DNA of 64,000 bases from SAR324 cluster bacterium (GCA_002995645.1 PUHO01000002.1:1-64000), one strand, 5' to 3'. Positions 1 through 7,815 are shown, numbered from the stretch's first letter. Made by a program: numbers and translations. Notes: a model not told the origin generated them from the letters alone.

Positions 1-312
1 GTCAGGTGTTTTATTTTTTGAAGAAAGATCTAAATCGTCAACATTAAGTTCCGGTTCTTCTTCAAGAGAAAAATCAAAATTTGTATTCATATTAAGAGAT
101 GATGCATTAGTCGCTTTCTCTTCAGGAGAAAAATCAAAATCATCAATATTAAGTTCAGCATTGTCAGGATTTTCGTCTTGAGAAGAAAAGTCGGAATCAT
201 TAGCCATAGTAGTGTGGAGTAAATTTTGTGGTAATTCTGTAGTTTCTAAACTAGGTGGTAAATCTAGATTTTTATCATCGTTGCCCATAGCAATGCTATC
301 TGTATTTTTCAT
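1..312 (-). CDS. acidic repeat protein, 3' part cut by window edge
   Basis: An open frame starts at an ATG (complement of 310-312) and runs 104 codons off the left edge without a stop, so only the N-terminal part is visible. The product is strongly acidic and rich in Asp, Glu, Ser and Asn. It has an imperfect repeat of the type LN(I/V)DD(F/L)D(F/L)S near residues 54-63 and 90-98, with another FDFS core between them. No signal peptide or membrane segment is seen in this part. The gene is divergent from rsmG across 170 bases of very AT-rich DNA that presumably holds both promoters. The function is unknown. Low-complexity acidic stretches like this often form a linker or N-terminal tail, so the recognisable domain may lie outside the window. 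Confidence 0.6.
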   Translation of the reverse strand, partial: MKNTDSIAMGNDDKNLDLPPSLETTELPQNLLHTTMANDSDFSSQDENPDNAELNIDDFDFSPEEKATNASSLNMNTNFDFSLEEEPELNVDDLDLSSKNKTPD

Positions 313-482
313 AATGCCTATAAATTATTTTATGTTTGCCGTTATGTAATTTGTCGATCTATATGCAGTTATTTTACTAAAATGAAGCGTAGTTTTTTGA
401 AATATACTTGCGTAGTTTGAAAACAAAAGGATATATTAAATTGTATTATGTATAACAATAGGTACTTTATATTTAAGTAATA

Positions 483-1154
483 ATGCGAAAAATAAACCAA
501 ATTTTTAATTTTATAGAAAAAAATTTATCTGCCGTTCATTTAACGGACGAAAAAGAGCAACAATTGTCTTTATTTGTTGACTTGCTTCTTAAATGGAATA
601 GTAAAATTAATTTAACGGCAATAAGAGATGAAGACACGAGTTATATACGGCATATTTTAGAAATAATTTTATTTGTTGAATCTTCGTTCATACAAGAAAA
701 ATTAAGAAGCTTTGAAAAAATTAACGTTATAGACATAGGCTCTGGCGGCGGCATTCCTGCTATTCCTTTGCAAATTATATTTCCAGAATACAACGTTATT
801 TCAGTGGAAAAGGTAAAAAAGAAAGCGGCGTTCCAAAGTTACGTTAAAAGTATGCTTAACTTAGACAGGTTGCAAGTAGAAGCCAAGCGTATAGAAGAGT
901 TAGCAATAAAAGAAAAGTGCCAAGTCGTAACGGCAAGGGCGTTCAGCTCGCTTTCCGTTTTATGTGAAAAAGCAGACTTAGTATTGCAAAAAGGAGGCTA
1001 TGTAATAGCGTGGAAAAGTAAAGCTTGGCGAGAAGAATACAAAGAAATAAAAAAAGAAACGTTTGCAAAATTTTTATTAATTCATGTAGAAGAATATGTA
1101 ATAAAAGAATATAATTTGCAAGGTGTTATATTATTATTAAAAAAAGAGAAATAG
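483..1154 (+). CDS. rsmG: 16S rRNA (guanine-527-N7)-methyltransferase RsmG
   Basis: RsmG (GidB) methylates N7 of G527 in 16S rRNA using S-adenosylmethionine. The 223-residue product has the Rossmann SAM-binding loop IDIGSGGG at about residues 83-90, the acidic strand end VISVEK about 20 residues later, and the family motif TARAFSSL near residue 150. The N-terminal helix with KWNSKINLTAI is also typical. Length is normal for the family (about 205-240). The start is ATG, with no Shine-Dalgarno-like sequence. It is followed by 87 bases and then the rplU promoter, so it is probably transcribed separately from the ribosomal protein genes. Confidence 0.95.
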   Translation: MRKINQIFNFIEKNLSAVHLTDEKEQQLSLFVDLLLKWNSKINLTAIRDEDTSYIRHILEIILFVESSFIQEKLRSFEKINVIDIGSGGGIPAIPLQIIFPEYNVISVEKVKKKAAFQSYVKSMLNLDRLQVEAKRIEELAIKEKCQVVTARAFSSLSVLCEKADLVLQKGGYVIAWKSKAWREEYKEIKKETFAKFLLIHVEEYVIKEYNLQGVILLLKKEK

Positions 1155-1168
1155 AGAAATGAAATTAC

Positions 1169-1197
1169 TTGACAAAAGAAGGATAAGTTAGTATTAT
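1169..1197 (+). promoter_or_regulatory. sigma70-type promoter for rplU-rpmA
   Basis: A perfect -35 hexamer TTGACA (1169-1174) and a near-consensus -10 TATTAT (1192-1197) are separated by exactly 17 bases. The start site would lie near 1204, about 38 bases before the rplU ATG. This is the clearest promoter in the window and fits strong ribosomal protein expression. Confidence 0.75.
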
Positions 1198-1241
1198 TAT
1201 TTCTTAGATACATTACTAACTATTTATTTTACAAATTCATA

Positions 1242-1556
1242 ATGTACGCAATTATACAAACAGGTAATAAACAATACCGTGTAGAAGAAGGTAATATGAT
1301 TACCATTGATCGCACTGATATAGAAGAAGGAAATCAAATTAATTTTGATTCTATTTTACTCATTGGTGAGAACGATCAAACCGTTAAAATAGGAATGCCA
1401 TTTGTGGACGGCGCTAACGTAACCGGAAAAGTCTTATATCATCATCGTGGTAAGAAGATAACTATATTCAAAAGAAGAACAAAAACAGGATATAGAAAAA
1501 AACAAGGTCATCGTCAAAATTATACGCGTGTTGAAATAACGGAAATAAAAGCATAG
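1242..1556 (+). CDS. rplU: 50S ribosomal protein L21
   Basis: L21 is a 23S rRNA-binding protein of the large subunit. The 104-residue product starts MYAIIQTGNKQYRV, as expected, and contains the C-terminal basic KRRTKTGYRKKQGHRQ segment that contacts rRNA. Length is exactly typical. It starts at ATG with no Shine-Dalgarno sequence in the AT-rich leader. rpmA follows 32 bases downstream, so the two form the usual L21-L27 operon, here without the ysxB-like gene often found between them. Confidence 0.97.
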   Translation: MYAIIQTGNKQYRVEEGNMITIDRTDIEEGNQINFDSILLIGENDQTVKIGMPFVDGANVTGKVLYHHRGKKITIFKRRTKTGYRKKQGHRQNYTRVEITEIKA

Positions 1557-1588
1557 TTTATTTTTATTAACTTTTTTAAATTAGAATT

Positions 1589-1843
1589 ATGGCACATAAG
1601 AAAGGTCAAGGTAGCGTTAAAAACGGTCGCGATTCGAAACCACAATATCGTGGTGTTAAACGTTTTGGCGGAGAAGCCGTTACTGCAGGGACGATTATTG
1701 TTAGACAAGTAGGCAACTCTTTTCATGCTGGTACGCATGTTGGTACAGGAAAAGATTTTACATTATTCGCTCTTTGCGATGGTAAAGTTTCGTTTAGTAA
1801 AAAACGAAATAAATGTATTGTTGGCATAGAGCCAGTAGCTTAG
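1589..1843 (+). CDS. rpmA: 50S ribosomal protein L27
   Basis: L27 reaches into the peptidyl transferase centre. The 84-residue product begins MAHKKGQGSVKNGRDS, the form without a Firmicute-type cleavable N-terminal extension, and contains VGNSFHAGTHVGTGKD in the expected place. It ends GIEPVA. The gene is intact. Its 3' end and terminator have been copied twice into the following intergenic region, so the last 140 or so bases have shortened homologues at 1974-2050 and 2212-2289. Confidence 0.97.
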   Translation: MAHKKGQGSVKNGRDSKPQYRGVKRFGGEAVTAGTIIVRQVGNSFHAGTHVGTGKDFTLFALCDGKVSFSKKRNKCIVGIEPVA

Positions 1844-1871
1844 TTAGATTTTACAATAACGTAGGTTATGC

Positions 1872-1905
1872 AAGCATAGTTCATTAAATGGGCTATGCTT
1901 TTTGT
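1872..1905 (+). terminator. rpmA terminator (copy 1)
   Basis: An 8-bp perfect stem AAGCATAG (1872-1879) pairs with CTATGCTT (1893-1900) around a 13-base loop, followed by a T-rich stretch. It lies 28 bases after the rpmA stop, as expected for an intrinsic terminator of the rplU-rpmA operon. The same hairpin recurs at 2076-2104 and 2317-2345. Confidence 0.75.
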
Positions 1906-1973
1906 GTTGTGTATATATGAGAAAGAGATTAACCTCTTCTGCTTTTATGGTGAGGTGGTCAAAACCGCGTAGA
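1906..1973 (-). pseudogene. ybeY 3'-end remnant (oldest copy)
   Basis: This stretch matches the last part of ybeY on the minus strand (compare 2351-2452). It has lost roughly 45 internal bases, between the GAGAAAGAGA and CCTCTTCT blocks, and carries further substitutions. It is non-coding debris of a tandem duplication and is fused directly to an rpmA remnant at 1974. Confidence 0.8.
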
Positions 1974-2050
1974 TAGACAAGTAGGCAACTCTTTTCATAC
2001 CGTACGAAAAACAGAGTTTACATTATTCGCATAGAGCCAGTAGCTTAGTT
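1974..2050 (+). pseudogene. rpmA 3'-end remnant (copy 1)
   Basis: The sequence resumes the rpmA reading from TAGACAAGTAGGCAACTC, identical to 1701-1718, then diverges. It skips about 55 bases (CATTATTCGC joins straight to ATAGAGCC) and reaches the same stop-codon context CAGTAGCTTAG as the real gene. It cannot encode L27. The deletion is shared with the copy at 2212-2289. Confidence 0.85.
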
Positions 2051-2075
2051 AGGTTTTACAATAACGTAAATTAGC

Positions 2076-2109
2076 AAGCATAGTTCATTAAATGGGCTAT
2101 GCTTTTTGT
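2076..2109 (+). terminator. duplicated rpmA terminator (copy 2)
   Basis: The hairpin AAGCATAG (2076-2083) / CTATGCTT (2097-2104) has the same loop as copy 1 and is followed by TTTG. It is 204 bases after copy 1. It should still fold and would back up termination of rpmA transcripts. Confidence 0.7.
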
Positions 2110-2212
2110 GTTGTGTATATATGGGAAAGAGAGAAAAGGCGAAGTAATTTTTTTTCTTCTTGAAACATAACCTCTTCTTCTTCTGTAGTAAGGTGATCAA
2201 AACCGCGTAGAT
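2105..2212 (-). pseudogene. ybeY 3'-end copy (recent)
   Basis: This is a nearly exact copy of the true ybeY end at 2346-2453: two substitutions across the full 139-base duplicated block including the hairpin. It holds the codons for the last 30-odd residues of YbeY on the minus strand but has no start and is cut by fusion to rpmA sequence at 2212. Confidence 0.85.
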
Positions 2213-2289
2213 AGACAGGTAAACAACTCTTTTCGTACTGTATGGGAAACAGAGCTTACATTATTCGCATAGAGCCAGTAGCCTAGTTA
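2212..2289 (+). pseudogene. rpmA 3'-end remnant (copy 2)
   Basis: This is a second rpmA tail remnant. It has the same internal deletion and the same extra segment ending ACAGAG as 1974-2050, plus about ten further substitutions. The shared deletion shows that the two remnants descend from one already decayed copy. Confidence 0.85.
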
Positions 2290-2316
2290 GATTTTACAAT
2301 AACGTAAATTATATGC

Positions 2317-2350
2317 AAGCATAGTTCATTAAATGGGCTATGCTTTTTGT
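2317..2350 (+). terminator. rpmA-type terminator (copy 3) overlapping ybeY stop
   Basis: The third hairpin is AAGCATAG (2317-2324) / CTATGCTT (2338-2345). Its 3' arm contains the ybeY stop codon (complement of 2338-2340), so the last codons of YbeY form part of the stem. It is 241 bases after copy 2. Confidence 0.7.
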
Positions 2351-2829
2351 GTTGTGTATATATGAGAAAGAGAGAAAAGGCGAAGTAATTTTTTTTCTTC
2401 TTGAAACATAACCTCTTCTTCTTCTGTAGTAAGGTGGTCAAAACCGCGTAGATGAGTAATGCCGTGAATAAATAACCTTGTTAACTCTGTTTGTAAAGAA
2501 AGGTTATACATACGTGCTTGTGTACGACAAACATGTAAACATATAGCTAGTTCCCCCCAAAGAAGTTCTTCATTGTCAGGGATATTTATTTCAGGCATAT
2601 CCGTATTAGCATAACTCCAAGAAAGAATATCAGTTACTTTATCCTTATTACGAAACGTTTGATTTAAATGTTGTATTTGTTTACTAGAACAAAATAAAAC
2701 GCTAACCTGTTTATTTTCAAGCTCTAAAAACGTAAGGCTAGTATGAAAAACCTGTTCTAGCCATGTTAACGTTGCAGGCGGTAACTTATGAATGCCGTTC
2801 CCAAATGTAAAACCTATTTTATTGTTCAT
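2338..2829 (-). CDS. ybeY: endoribonuclease / rRNA maturation factor YbeY
   Basis: YbeY is a zinc-dependent RNase involved in 16S rRNA 3'-end maturation and ribosome quality control. The 163-residue product carries the metal-binding signature HGITHLRGFDH near residues 123-133 and the preceding WGELAIC strand typical of UPF0054. Length is normal. It lies 34 bases downstream of pgpH at the end of a long minus-strand operon, a pairing common in bacteria. The extreme C-terminus is odd: its stop codon sits inside the stem of a terminator belonging to the opposing rpmA, and the gene end has been copied into the array at 1906-2212. Confidence 0.94.
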   Translation of the reverse strand: MNNKIGFTFGNGIHKLPPATLTWLEQVFHTSLTFLELENKQVSVLFCSSKQIQHLNQTFRNKDKVTDILSWSYANTDMPEINIPDNEELLWGELAICLHVCRTQARMYNLSLQTELTRLFIHGITHLRGFDHLTTEEEEVMFQEEKKLLRLFSLSHIYTTQKA

Positions 2830-2863
2830 AAATTATAAGTAACAAAAGAAAAATAAACAAGAC

Positions 2864-5521
2864 TTAATCATTATTATAAGAAAAATAATAATGCATATTT
2901 TTTGCTTTTTGTTTTGCTGAATTTATGTATTGCGCAGTATTAGTTGAATCGGCATCTGTATCCGGGTATTTAATACGACGATGATACATATTGGTTAATA
3001 CTTTTGTGTAATCTTCTATAATTATTTTATATTGCGCGATAGTTAGTCCTGATTCGTCCAGTTGTTTTGAATCACGAAGAAAATTACAAACTTTCTCAAC
3101 CATAGCGTAAATATTCTTGTAAGTAGGTGATTCTAAAGTACGTGTCGAAGCTTCGGCTGAATCGGCAAGCATAACAAGCGCGGCTTCTAGTGTTTGCGGT
3201 TTAGGTCCGTCATATTGAAAGGCTTTAATATCTATATCTCCGTCATATTGCTGTTTTGCTTTTTCATAAAAGAAACGAGTAATCATTGTGCCGTGATGTT
3301 GTAATAAAATCCCTTTAAGCGCGCTTCCTAAGCGGTATTTATTGGCTATCCTTTCGCCGTCTTGTAAATGTTGAATAACAAACTTAGCGGATTCATAAGG
3401 ATCTAATGTATCGTGGATATTATTGCCATATTGATTTTCAATAAAATATTCCGGATGCTCTCCTTTTCCAAGATCATGAAAATACGAACCTACTCTTGCA
3501 AGAAGGGGATTTGCGCCTATTTTAGTCGCCGCTGATTCTACAAGATTACCAACAATTAAAGAATGTTGGTACGTTCCGGGAGCGTTTAAAACAAGCCGTT
3601 TCAATGCCGGGTGATTCATAGTAGATAATTCTAGTAATTTTAAGTTAGTTGTAATATCAAATATAGCTTCGTAAAACGGAAGTAAAACAGAGACTAGAAT
3701 AGCAGTAATTAAAGCACCAAGAGCCGTAGCCGGAATATACCACAACGTAAGTAAAGAAACGCTTCGCCAGTTAATAAGAAACAGTACAAGCGCTACAATA
3801 ATGCTTGTTATAAAAACTTTAAATGTATGACGAAAAACAGCGTAACGAGAGTTAAATTGATATATTGGCAAAGTCCCAACACTAGCAACAATGAAAAGAA
3901 AAATAAGGTAGTTTATATTGCTTTGCAAAAGGACACTAGTAAAAAACGCACATAAAATAGCGCTCATTAATCCCGCTTTGCGATTTAGTAAAATAGAGCT
4001 AATCATAGCGCCTAGGGCAATAGGGAAAATCATTTCATACGTTAAATGCGGGAGTGCGCCATAGCGCATAACAAGCATTTCTTTTAGTAATATCCCTAAT
4101 TTAATTAAAAAGAGCGTTAAAAGAATAGAAGAAGTAATTAAAATGAAATCAGCAATTTTCCATGTTTTAAGGTTACGATTTAAGAAAATTAAGCCTGATA
4201 TTAAAAACGAAACAAAAACAAGTAAAACTATGCCAAGAAGACGTGGGATTTGGTTTGTATAGCTAAATTTAGTAGTATACGTATTTAGTAGGTTAACTTT
4301 TTGTTTTGTTAGTCGTTCGCCCTTGTGAACAAGAAAAGCGCCTTTACGTAGGTTAAAATAGACCGGTGAAAGGTTGTGTAGAATAGTTTGTACATGTTCT
4401 TGAAATAAAGACTCGTTTTCTTGCATATTCGATCTAAGCAAAGCTTGTGCAAGGAATAAAGCGACTTTACGAAGCGTTGCTTTATCAACGCCCGTTAATT
4501 TGGCTTCAATTAACGGTTTTAATTTATCTTTAGCTTCTGATAAAGATAAAAAAGAGTTCCGTTGTTTTGTGTAGGTTGTTTTGTTTGTTTTTATATTCAG
4601 TATTTCCCAATTACGGTGTTCGTCTAGCTTCGGATTTTCAGCAATTTTATATTGTGCTTCTATTGTTTGAATAGAGCTTAAAACAGCGTCAATGACTTTT
4701 GGATTATAGAATAAATTGCCAACCCAGCTGAAAGATTTAAGGTTAACTGCAAGTTGCGTGTTTGTAATAAAGCCTTGTTTAACCGACTGTCTTTCACTGT
4801 CTAAGTGTGTCAAAATGTCTTCGTTTTCTTTTGTAAACGTTTTAATTGTTTCACGCATGGCTTTTCTTTGTTGCCAAAGCTCGTTTTGCATAGCAACCGT
4901 ATTATGGAGCTTAGTATTGATAAGTCCAAGTTGTGTTTTAGTAATTTTAATGCGATTTATAAGCGTTGCGTCATGTTTATTTTTTCTTTGTTGTTTCTCT
5001 AGTGTTGCTTGTTTTAACTGCCATAAAGATTGTATTTTTTTGTAATATGTAAAATCGTCTTGTACGTCTTTAATTTTTTGAGATAAAAGGAAATTATTTT
5101 TACCAATTTGAAGGCGTTGTTGTTGTAGATCGCTAGCTTGTTGCTCATATAAGGACGCTTTAGCCGTAATATTAGCAAACAGGTCTTTAAGTTTTTTTCT
5201 ATGGCTTTTGTGAAGATCCGGATTATACGTATAAGGAAAATTCACTTGGCTCAGTAAATGTTCTTTTTTAAGCTGCGTTGAAATGGAATCAAGGAGCAAT
5301 ATATCTTCGTGTAAGATAATATCTTGGCTAGCCGTTTCATCTACTTTATATTGTTGCCTATCAAAGAAGATAATAGGTGAAAGCATATAGCCAATAACGA
5401 TGCTAGTAATAAGCAATAAGAAAAGCTTCAAGCCAATATCAAAAGAAAAGCAATACTTTCCCCATTGTAACAAGTCTTGTAGCCAAAGCGATTTTATTTT
5501 TTTTGCTTGTAAATCATGCAT
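2864..5521 (-). CDS. pgpH: PgpH-family 7TM receptor-HD phosphodiesterase (cyclic di-AMP)
   Basis: This 885-residue membrane protein has the 7TMR-HD architecture: a TM segment at about residues 31-51, a large Lys/Gln-rich, partly coiled-coil extracytoplasmic region to about 415, seven TM helices to about 625, then a cytoplasmic HD domain. The catalytic motif HDLGKG is at 682-687, followed by FIENQ, a downstream QHHGT and ADSAEAS, all characteristic of PgpH-type enzymes that hydrolyse c-di-AMP in characterised relatives. No c-di-AMP cyclase lies in the window, so the substrate is inferred from the family. The gene is followed by ybeY, as in many bacteria including treponemes. Confidence 0.88.
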   Translation of the reverse strand: MHDLQAKKIKSLWLQDLLQWGKYCFSFDIGLKLFLLLITSIVIGYMLSPIIFFDRQQYKVDETASQDIILHEDILLLDSISTQLKKEHLLSQVNFPYTYNPDLHKSHRKKLKDLFANITAKASLYEQQASDLQQQRLQIGKNNFLLSQKIKDVQDDFTYYKKIQSLWQLKQATLEKQQRKNKHDATLINRIKITKTQLGLINTKLHNTVAMQNELWQQRKAMRETIKTFTKENEDILTHLDSERQSVKQGFITNTQLAVNLKSFSWVGNLFYNPKVIDAVLSSIQTIEAQYKIAENPKLDEHRNWEILNIKTNKTTYTKQRNSFLSLSEAKDKLKPLIEAKLTGVDKATLRKVALFLAQALLRSNMQENESLFQEHVQTILHNLSPVYFNLRKGAFLVHKGERLTKQKVNLLNTYTTKFSYTNQIPRLLGIVLLVFVSFLISGLIFLNRNLKTWKIADFILITSSILLTLFLIKLGILLKEMLVMRYGALPHLTYEMIFPIALGAMISSILLNRKAGLMSAILCAFFTSVLLQSNINYLIFLFIVASVGTLPIYQFNSRYAVFRHTFKVFITSIIVALVLFLINWRSVSLLTLWYIPATALGALITAILVSVLLPFYEAIFDITTNLKLLELSTMNHPALKRLVLNAPGTYQHSLIVGNLVESAATKIGANPLLARVGSYFHDLGKGEHPEYFIENQYGNNIHDTLDPYESAKFVIQHLQDGERIANKYRLGSALKGILLQHHGTMITRFFYEKAKQQYDGDIDIKAFQYDGPKPQTLEAALVMLADSAEASTRTLESPTYKNIYAMVEKVCNFLRDSKQLDESGLTIAQYKIIIEDYTKVLTNMYHRRIKYPDTDADSTNTAQYINSAKQKAKNMHYYFSYNND

Positions 5522-5546
5522 AAAAACCTAAAGAGAAAATAGTATT

Positions 5547-6674
5547 TTATTGAAGAAATGATAAAAAATAATGATAATTTTGTTCTATGTCTTGTATATA
5601 AACGTATTCATTTTTTTGATGCGCTTGGCTTGGTAAGCCGGGACCAAAGTTAACGGCTTTAATATTGAATAAAGCAAGTCGCGCTATATCTGTCCAAGCT
5701 TGTTTTGGTGCAATTGTAAGCTGATGTTGGGCAATGAATTTTTGAAGCGAAGGTTCTTGCGTAACAACGGGAGCGGCAGGCGCAAGGTCAATAATTTCAA
5801 TGCTGGCTTTACTACCTAGCGTATATTGTGTTTGTGAAAGCTGCGTTGCTTCTATAGTTTCAGGAAGCATATGTTTAGCTAAAAAAGTAATAATGTCGTT
5901 TTGCGCTTGTTCTTGCGTTTTATCCGGCGTAAAGCGATAGTTTAAATTAACAGTAAAACTATTTGGTACTACGTTTCTGCTATTATCTGTTTTTGCTTGC
6001 GTTATTTGTTTTGTCTCAAAAAAAGAAAGGGAATCGCAAACAACCTGTTTAGCCGGTTCTTTGAGCAAGTACTCTAGCAATGCCCCGCTACAATGGATAG
6101 CGTTATGCCCTTCCCAAGGTCTTGCGGCGTGCGCTCTTTTGCCGTGCCATGTTAATAGAAGGTTAATAGCACCAACACAACCGGTTTGTATTTCATTTTG
6201 TGTCGGTTCTAAAACAAAGGCAATATTAGCTTGTTTTAGAAAGGAAAACTTTTCTAAAACAGGACCGAGACCATTTTCTATATACGGTCCTTCTTCTTTA
6301 TCATAAAAAATAAATTGTAAATTATATTGCCAAGTGAGAAAAGGAGTCGCTTCCATTAAGGCAAGCATAATGGCAATACCGGCTTTCATATCACTAGCGC
6401 CGCAACCAAAAATTTTTCCTTCATTGGTAATGTGCGGTTCTTTATCTTGTTGAGACGGGACCGTATCTATATGTCCGTATAAAGCAATTGTTGGTTTTGT
6501 GTCGTCTACTTTTGTGCAGTATACAAGGGAATTACCTTCTCTATACATGGTAAAACAAGCGTGGTTTTTCCATTTGTCTTCAATCCAATTAGCTAACTCT
6601 TGTTCTTGTTTTGTTTCTGATGCAATCGCAAGCACAGAGAGAAGAATAGATTGTAGGTTTATATTTGCTAACAT
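5547..6674 (-). CDS. dapE: succinyl-diaminopimelate desuccinylase, M20 family
   Basis: This M20 metallopeptidase-fold enzyme (375 aa) probably hydrolyses N-succinyl-LL-diaminopimelate in the lysine/DAP pathway. Metal-site motifs are visible: GHIDTVP (about 67-73), GASDMKAG with the bridging Asp, DKEEGP with the catalytic and metal Glu, EPTQ, and a C-terminal AHQKNEY. The segments GCVGAINLL, GKRAHAARPWEGHNAIH and GPGLPSQAH resemble the actinobacterial-type DapE more than the E. coli enzyme. Another M20 deacylase cannot be excluded. It lies 2 bases downstream of ispF in the phoH-ybeY operon, apart from dapA at 10.6 kb, which is transcribed the other way. Confidence 0.78.
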   Translation of the reverse strand: MLANINLQSILLSVLAIASETKQEQELANWIEDKWKNHACFTMYREGNSLVYCTKVDDTKPTIALYGHIDTVPSQQDKEPHITNEGKIFGCGASDMKAGIAIMLALMEATPFLTWQYNLQFIFYDKEEGPYIENGLGPVLEKFSFLKQANIAFVLEPTQNEIQTGCVGAINLLLTWHGKRAHAARPWEGHNAIHCSGALLEYLLKEPAKQVVCDSLSFFETKQITQAKTDNSRNVVPNSFTVNLNYRFTPDKTQEQAQNDIITFLAKHMLPETIEATQLSQTQYTLGSKASIEIIDLAPAAPVVTQEPSLQKFIAQHQLTIAPKQAWTDIARLALFNIKAVNFGPGLPSQAHQKNEYVYIQDIEQNYHYFLSFLQ

Positions 6675-6676
6675 GT

Positions 6677-7153
6677 TTATTTTGTTTGAAAAAGTAAGAC
6701 AACAGCACTAGAAGCAATCCCTTCTTTTCTGCCAATAAAGCCTAGTTGTTCCGTTGTGGTCGCTTTAATATTAATACAAGACAAATCAACTTGCATAGTT
6801 TTCGCAATATTTTCTTTCATACTATGACGATATGGCGCAAGCTTGGGTTCTTGTGCCATAACGATTATATCGGCATTACCAAGCCGCCATTGTTCTTGTT
6901 CCATTAAGTGGACTACGTTTTTTAATAAAAGTAAAGAAGAAACGTTTTTATATGCCCTATCCGTATCAGGGAATAAAGATCCAATATCTTCTTTCCCCAT
7001 AGCGCCAAGCAAGGCGTCTAGTAAAGCATGGATAAGTACGTCTGCATCAGAATGACCGGCAAGCCCTTTTGAAAAAGGAATCGTTGTTCCGCCAAGAATT
7101 AACGGTCTGTTATCTGTGAAATTATGCACGTCAAAGCCTTGTCCAATACGCAT
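6677..7153 (-). CDS. ispF: 2-C-methyl-D-erythritol 2,4-cyclodiphosphate synthase
   Basis: IspF makes MEcPP in the non-mevalonate isoprenoid pathway. The 158-residue product starts MRIGQGFDVH, with the metal ligands Asp8 and His10 in place. It continues with GGTTIPF, GHSDADVLIHALLDALLGA and LFPDTD, and ends in the ATTTEQLGFIGRKEGI motif. Length is standard. A good Shine-Dalgarno sequence (AAGGA) precedes the ATG, which few genes here have. It works with dxs at 38.5 kb and ispA at 12.4 kb. No ispD is fused to it or adjacent. Confidence 0.96.
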   Translation of the reverse strand: MRIGQGFDVHNFTDNRPLILGGTTIPFSKGLAGHSDADVLIHALLDALLGAMGKEDIGSLFPDTDRAYKNVSSLLLLKNVVHLMEQEQWRLGNADIIVMAQEPKLAPYRHSMKENIAKTMQVDLSCINIKATTTEQLGFIGRKEGIASSAVVLLFQTK

Positions 7154-7164
7154 AGGAGTCCTTA

Positions 7165-7815
7165 TTACCTTGTGGCTTGTTGTAGGTTAATAAAAGCTTG
7201 TTTATAGTCTTTTTGACCAAAAACAGCCGCGCCAGCAACGCAAATAGAAGCGCCAGCCGCTTGTATTTGTTTAATGTTACTTGTATTTACGCCGCCATCA
7301 ACCATGATTTTTGTTTTTCCGTTTATTTTGCTAATACGATTAGCTAAGTCTTCTATTTTTTGTAAAGAAAAAGGAATGAACTGTTGCCCACTAAAGCCCG
7401 GATTAACACTCATAATTAAAACAAGATCTAATTCTTCTAGAAGCCAATCAAGAGAGGTTAAAGACGTAGACGGGTTTAAGGCAATACCTGCTTGTTTGTT
7501 TGCTTGTTGAATCGTTTTAAGGTGGCGGTGTATGTGAATAGTGCTTTCTATGTGTAAACAAACTGTTGTAACCGGTAAAGTTAGGTATCTAGCAAGCGAG
7601 ATTTCCGGCGCTTGAATCATTAAATGCAAGTCTAAAGCTAAAGACGGAGGAAAAACTAATTTTTCCAACATAGCAATGCCAAAACTAAGGTTAGGAGCAA
7701 AAACGCCGTCTATTACGTCAAGGTGTAAACGCGAGCTTCCTGCTGTGGCAATAGTTTGTATTTCTTGATTTAGATTTCCAAAATCAGCGGAGAGTAAAGA
7801 AGGAGAAATTTCCAT
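7165..7815 (-). CDS. rpe: ribulose-phosphate 3-epimerase
   Basis: Rpe interconverts ribulose-5-phosphate and xylulose-5-phosphate in the pentose phosphate pathway. The 216-residue TIM barrel shows SPSLLSADF at the N-terminus, HLDVIDGVFAPN with the catalytic Asp, SVNPGFSGQQFIP, and MVDGGVN with the second catalytic Asp. Length is typical. It starts at ATG without a Shine-Dalgarno sequence and lies 21 bases after rsmB and 11 before ispF, within the same minus-strand operon. Confidence 0.95.
   Translation of the reverse strand: MEISPSLLSADFGNLNQEIQTIATAGSSRLHLDVIDGVFAPNLSFGIAMLEKLVFPPSLALDLHLMIQAPEISLARYLTLPVTTVCLHIESTIHIHRHLKTIQQANKQAGIALNPSTSLTSLDWLLEELDLVLIMSVNPGFSGQQFIPFSLQKIEDLANRISKINGKTKIMVDGGVNTSNIKQIQAAGASICVAGAAVFGQKDYKQAFINLQQATR

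Larger units (their letters stand above)
1844..2337. repeat. tandem array of decayed rpmA/ybeY gene-tail copies
   Basis: This 494-base gap lies between the convergent genes rpmA and ybeY. It consists almost wholly of repeated pieces in the order: terminator 1, ybeY-end remnant, rpmA-end remnant, terminator 2, near-perfect ybeY-end copy, rpmA-end remnant, terminator 3 (which overlaps the true ybeY end). The junctions fuse ybeY sequence ending in CGCGTAGA to rpmA sequence starting TAGACA, with TAGA as apparent microhomology. Both rpmA remnants lack the same roughly 55 bases near the gene end, so one was copied from the other after the deletion. By my reading, 2074-2212 matches 2315-2453 at 137 of 139 positions with no indels, so the last duplication is recent. 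Confidence 0.9.

Noticed and set aside
1844..2345. Possible CRISPR-like or mobile repeat array between rpmA and ybeY
   Set aside because: Units are 204-241 bases apart, unequal, and consist of recognisable rpmA and ybeY gene ends. There are no short uniform repeats with unique spacers and no transposase or terminal inverted repeats.
4716..5045. Open frame on the plus strand inside pgpH
   Set aside because: It is antisense to a well-supported coding region, Cys/Phe/Val-rich as expected from complementing Lys/Gln codons, and has no family features.
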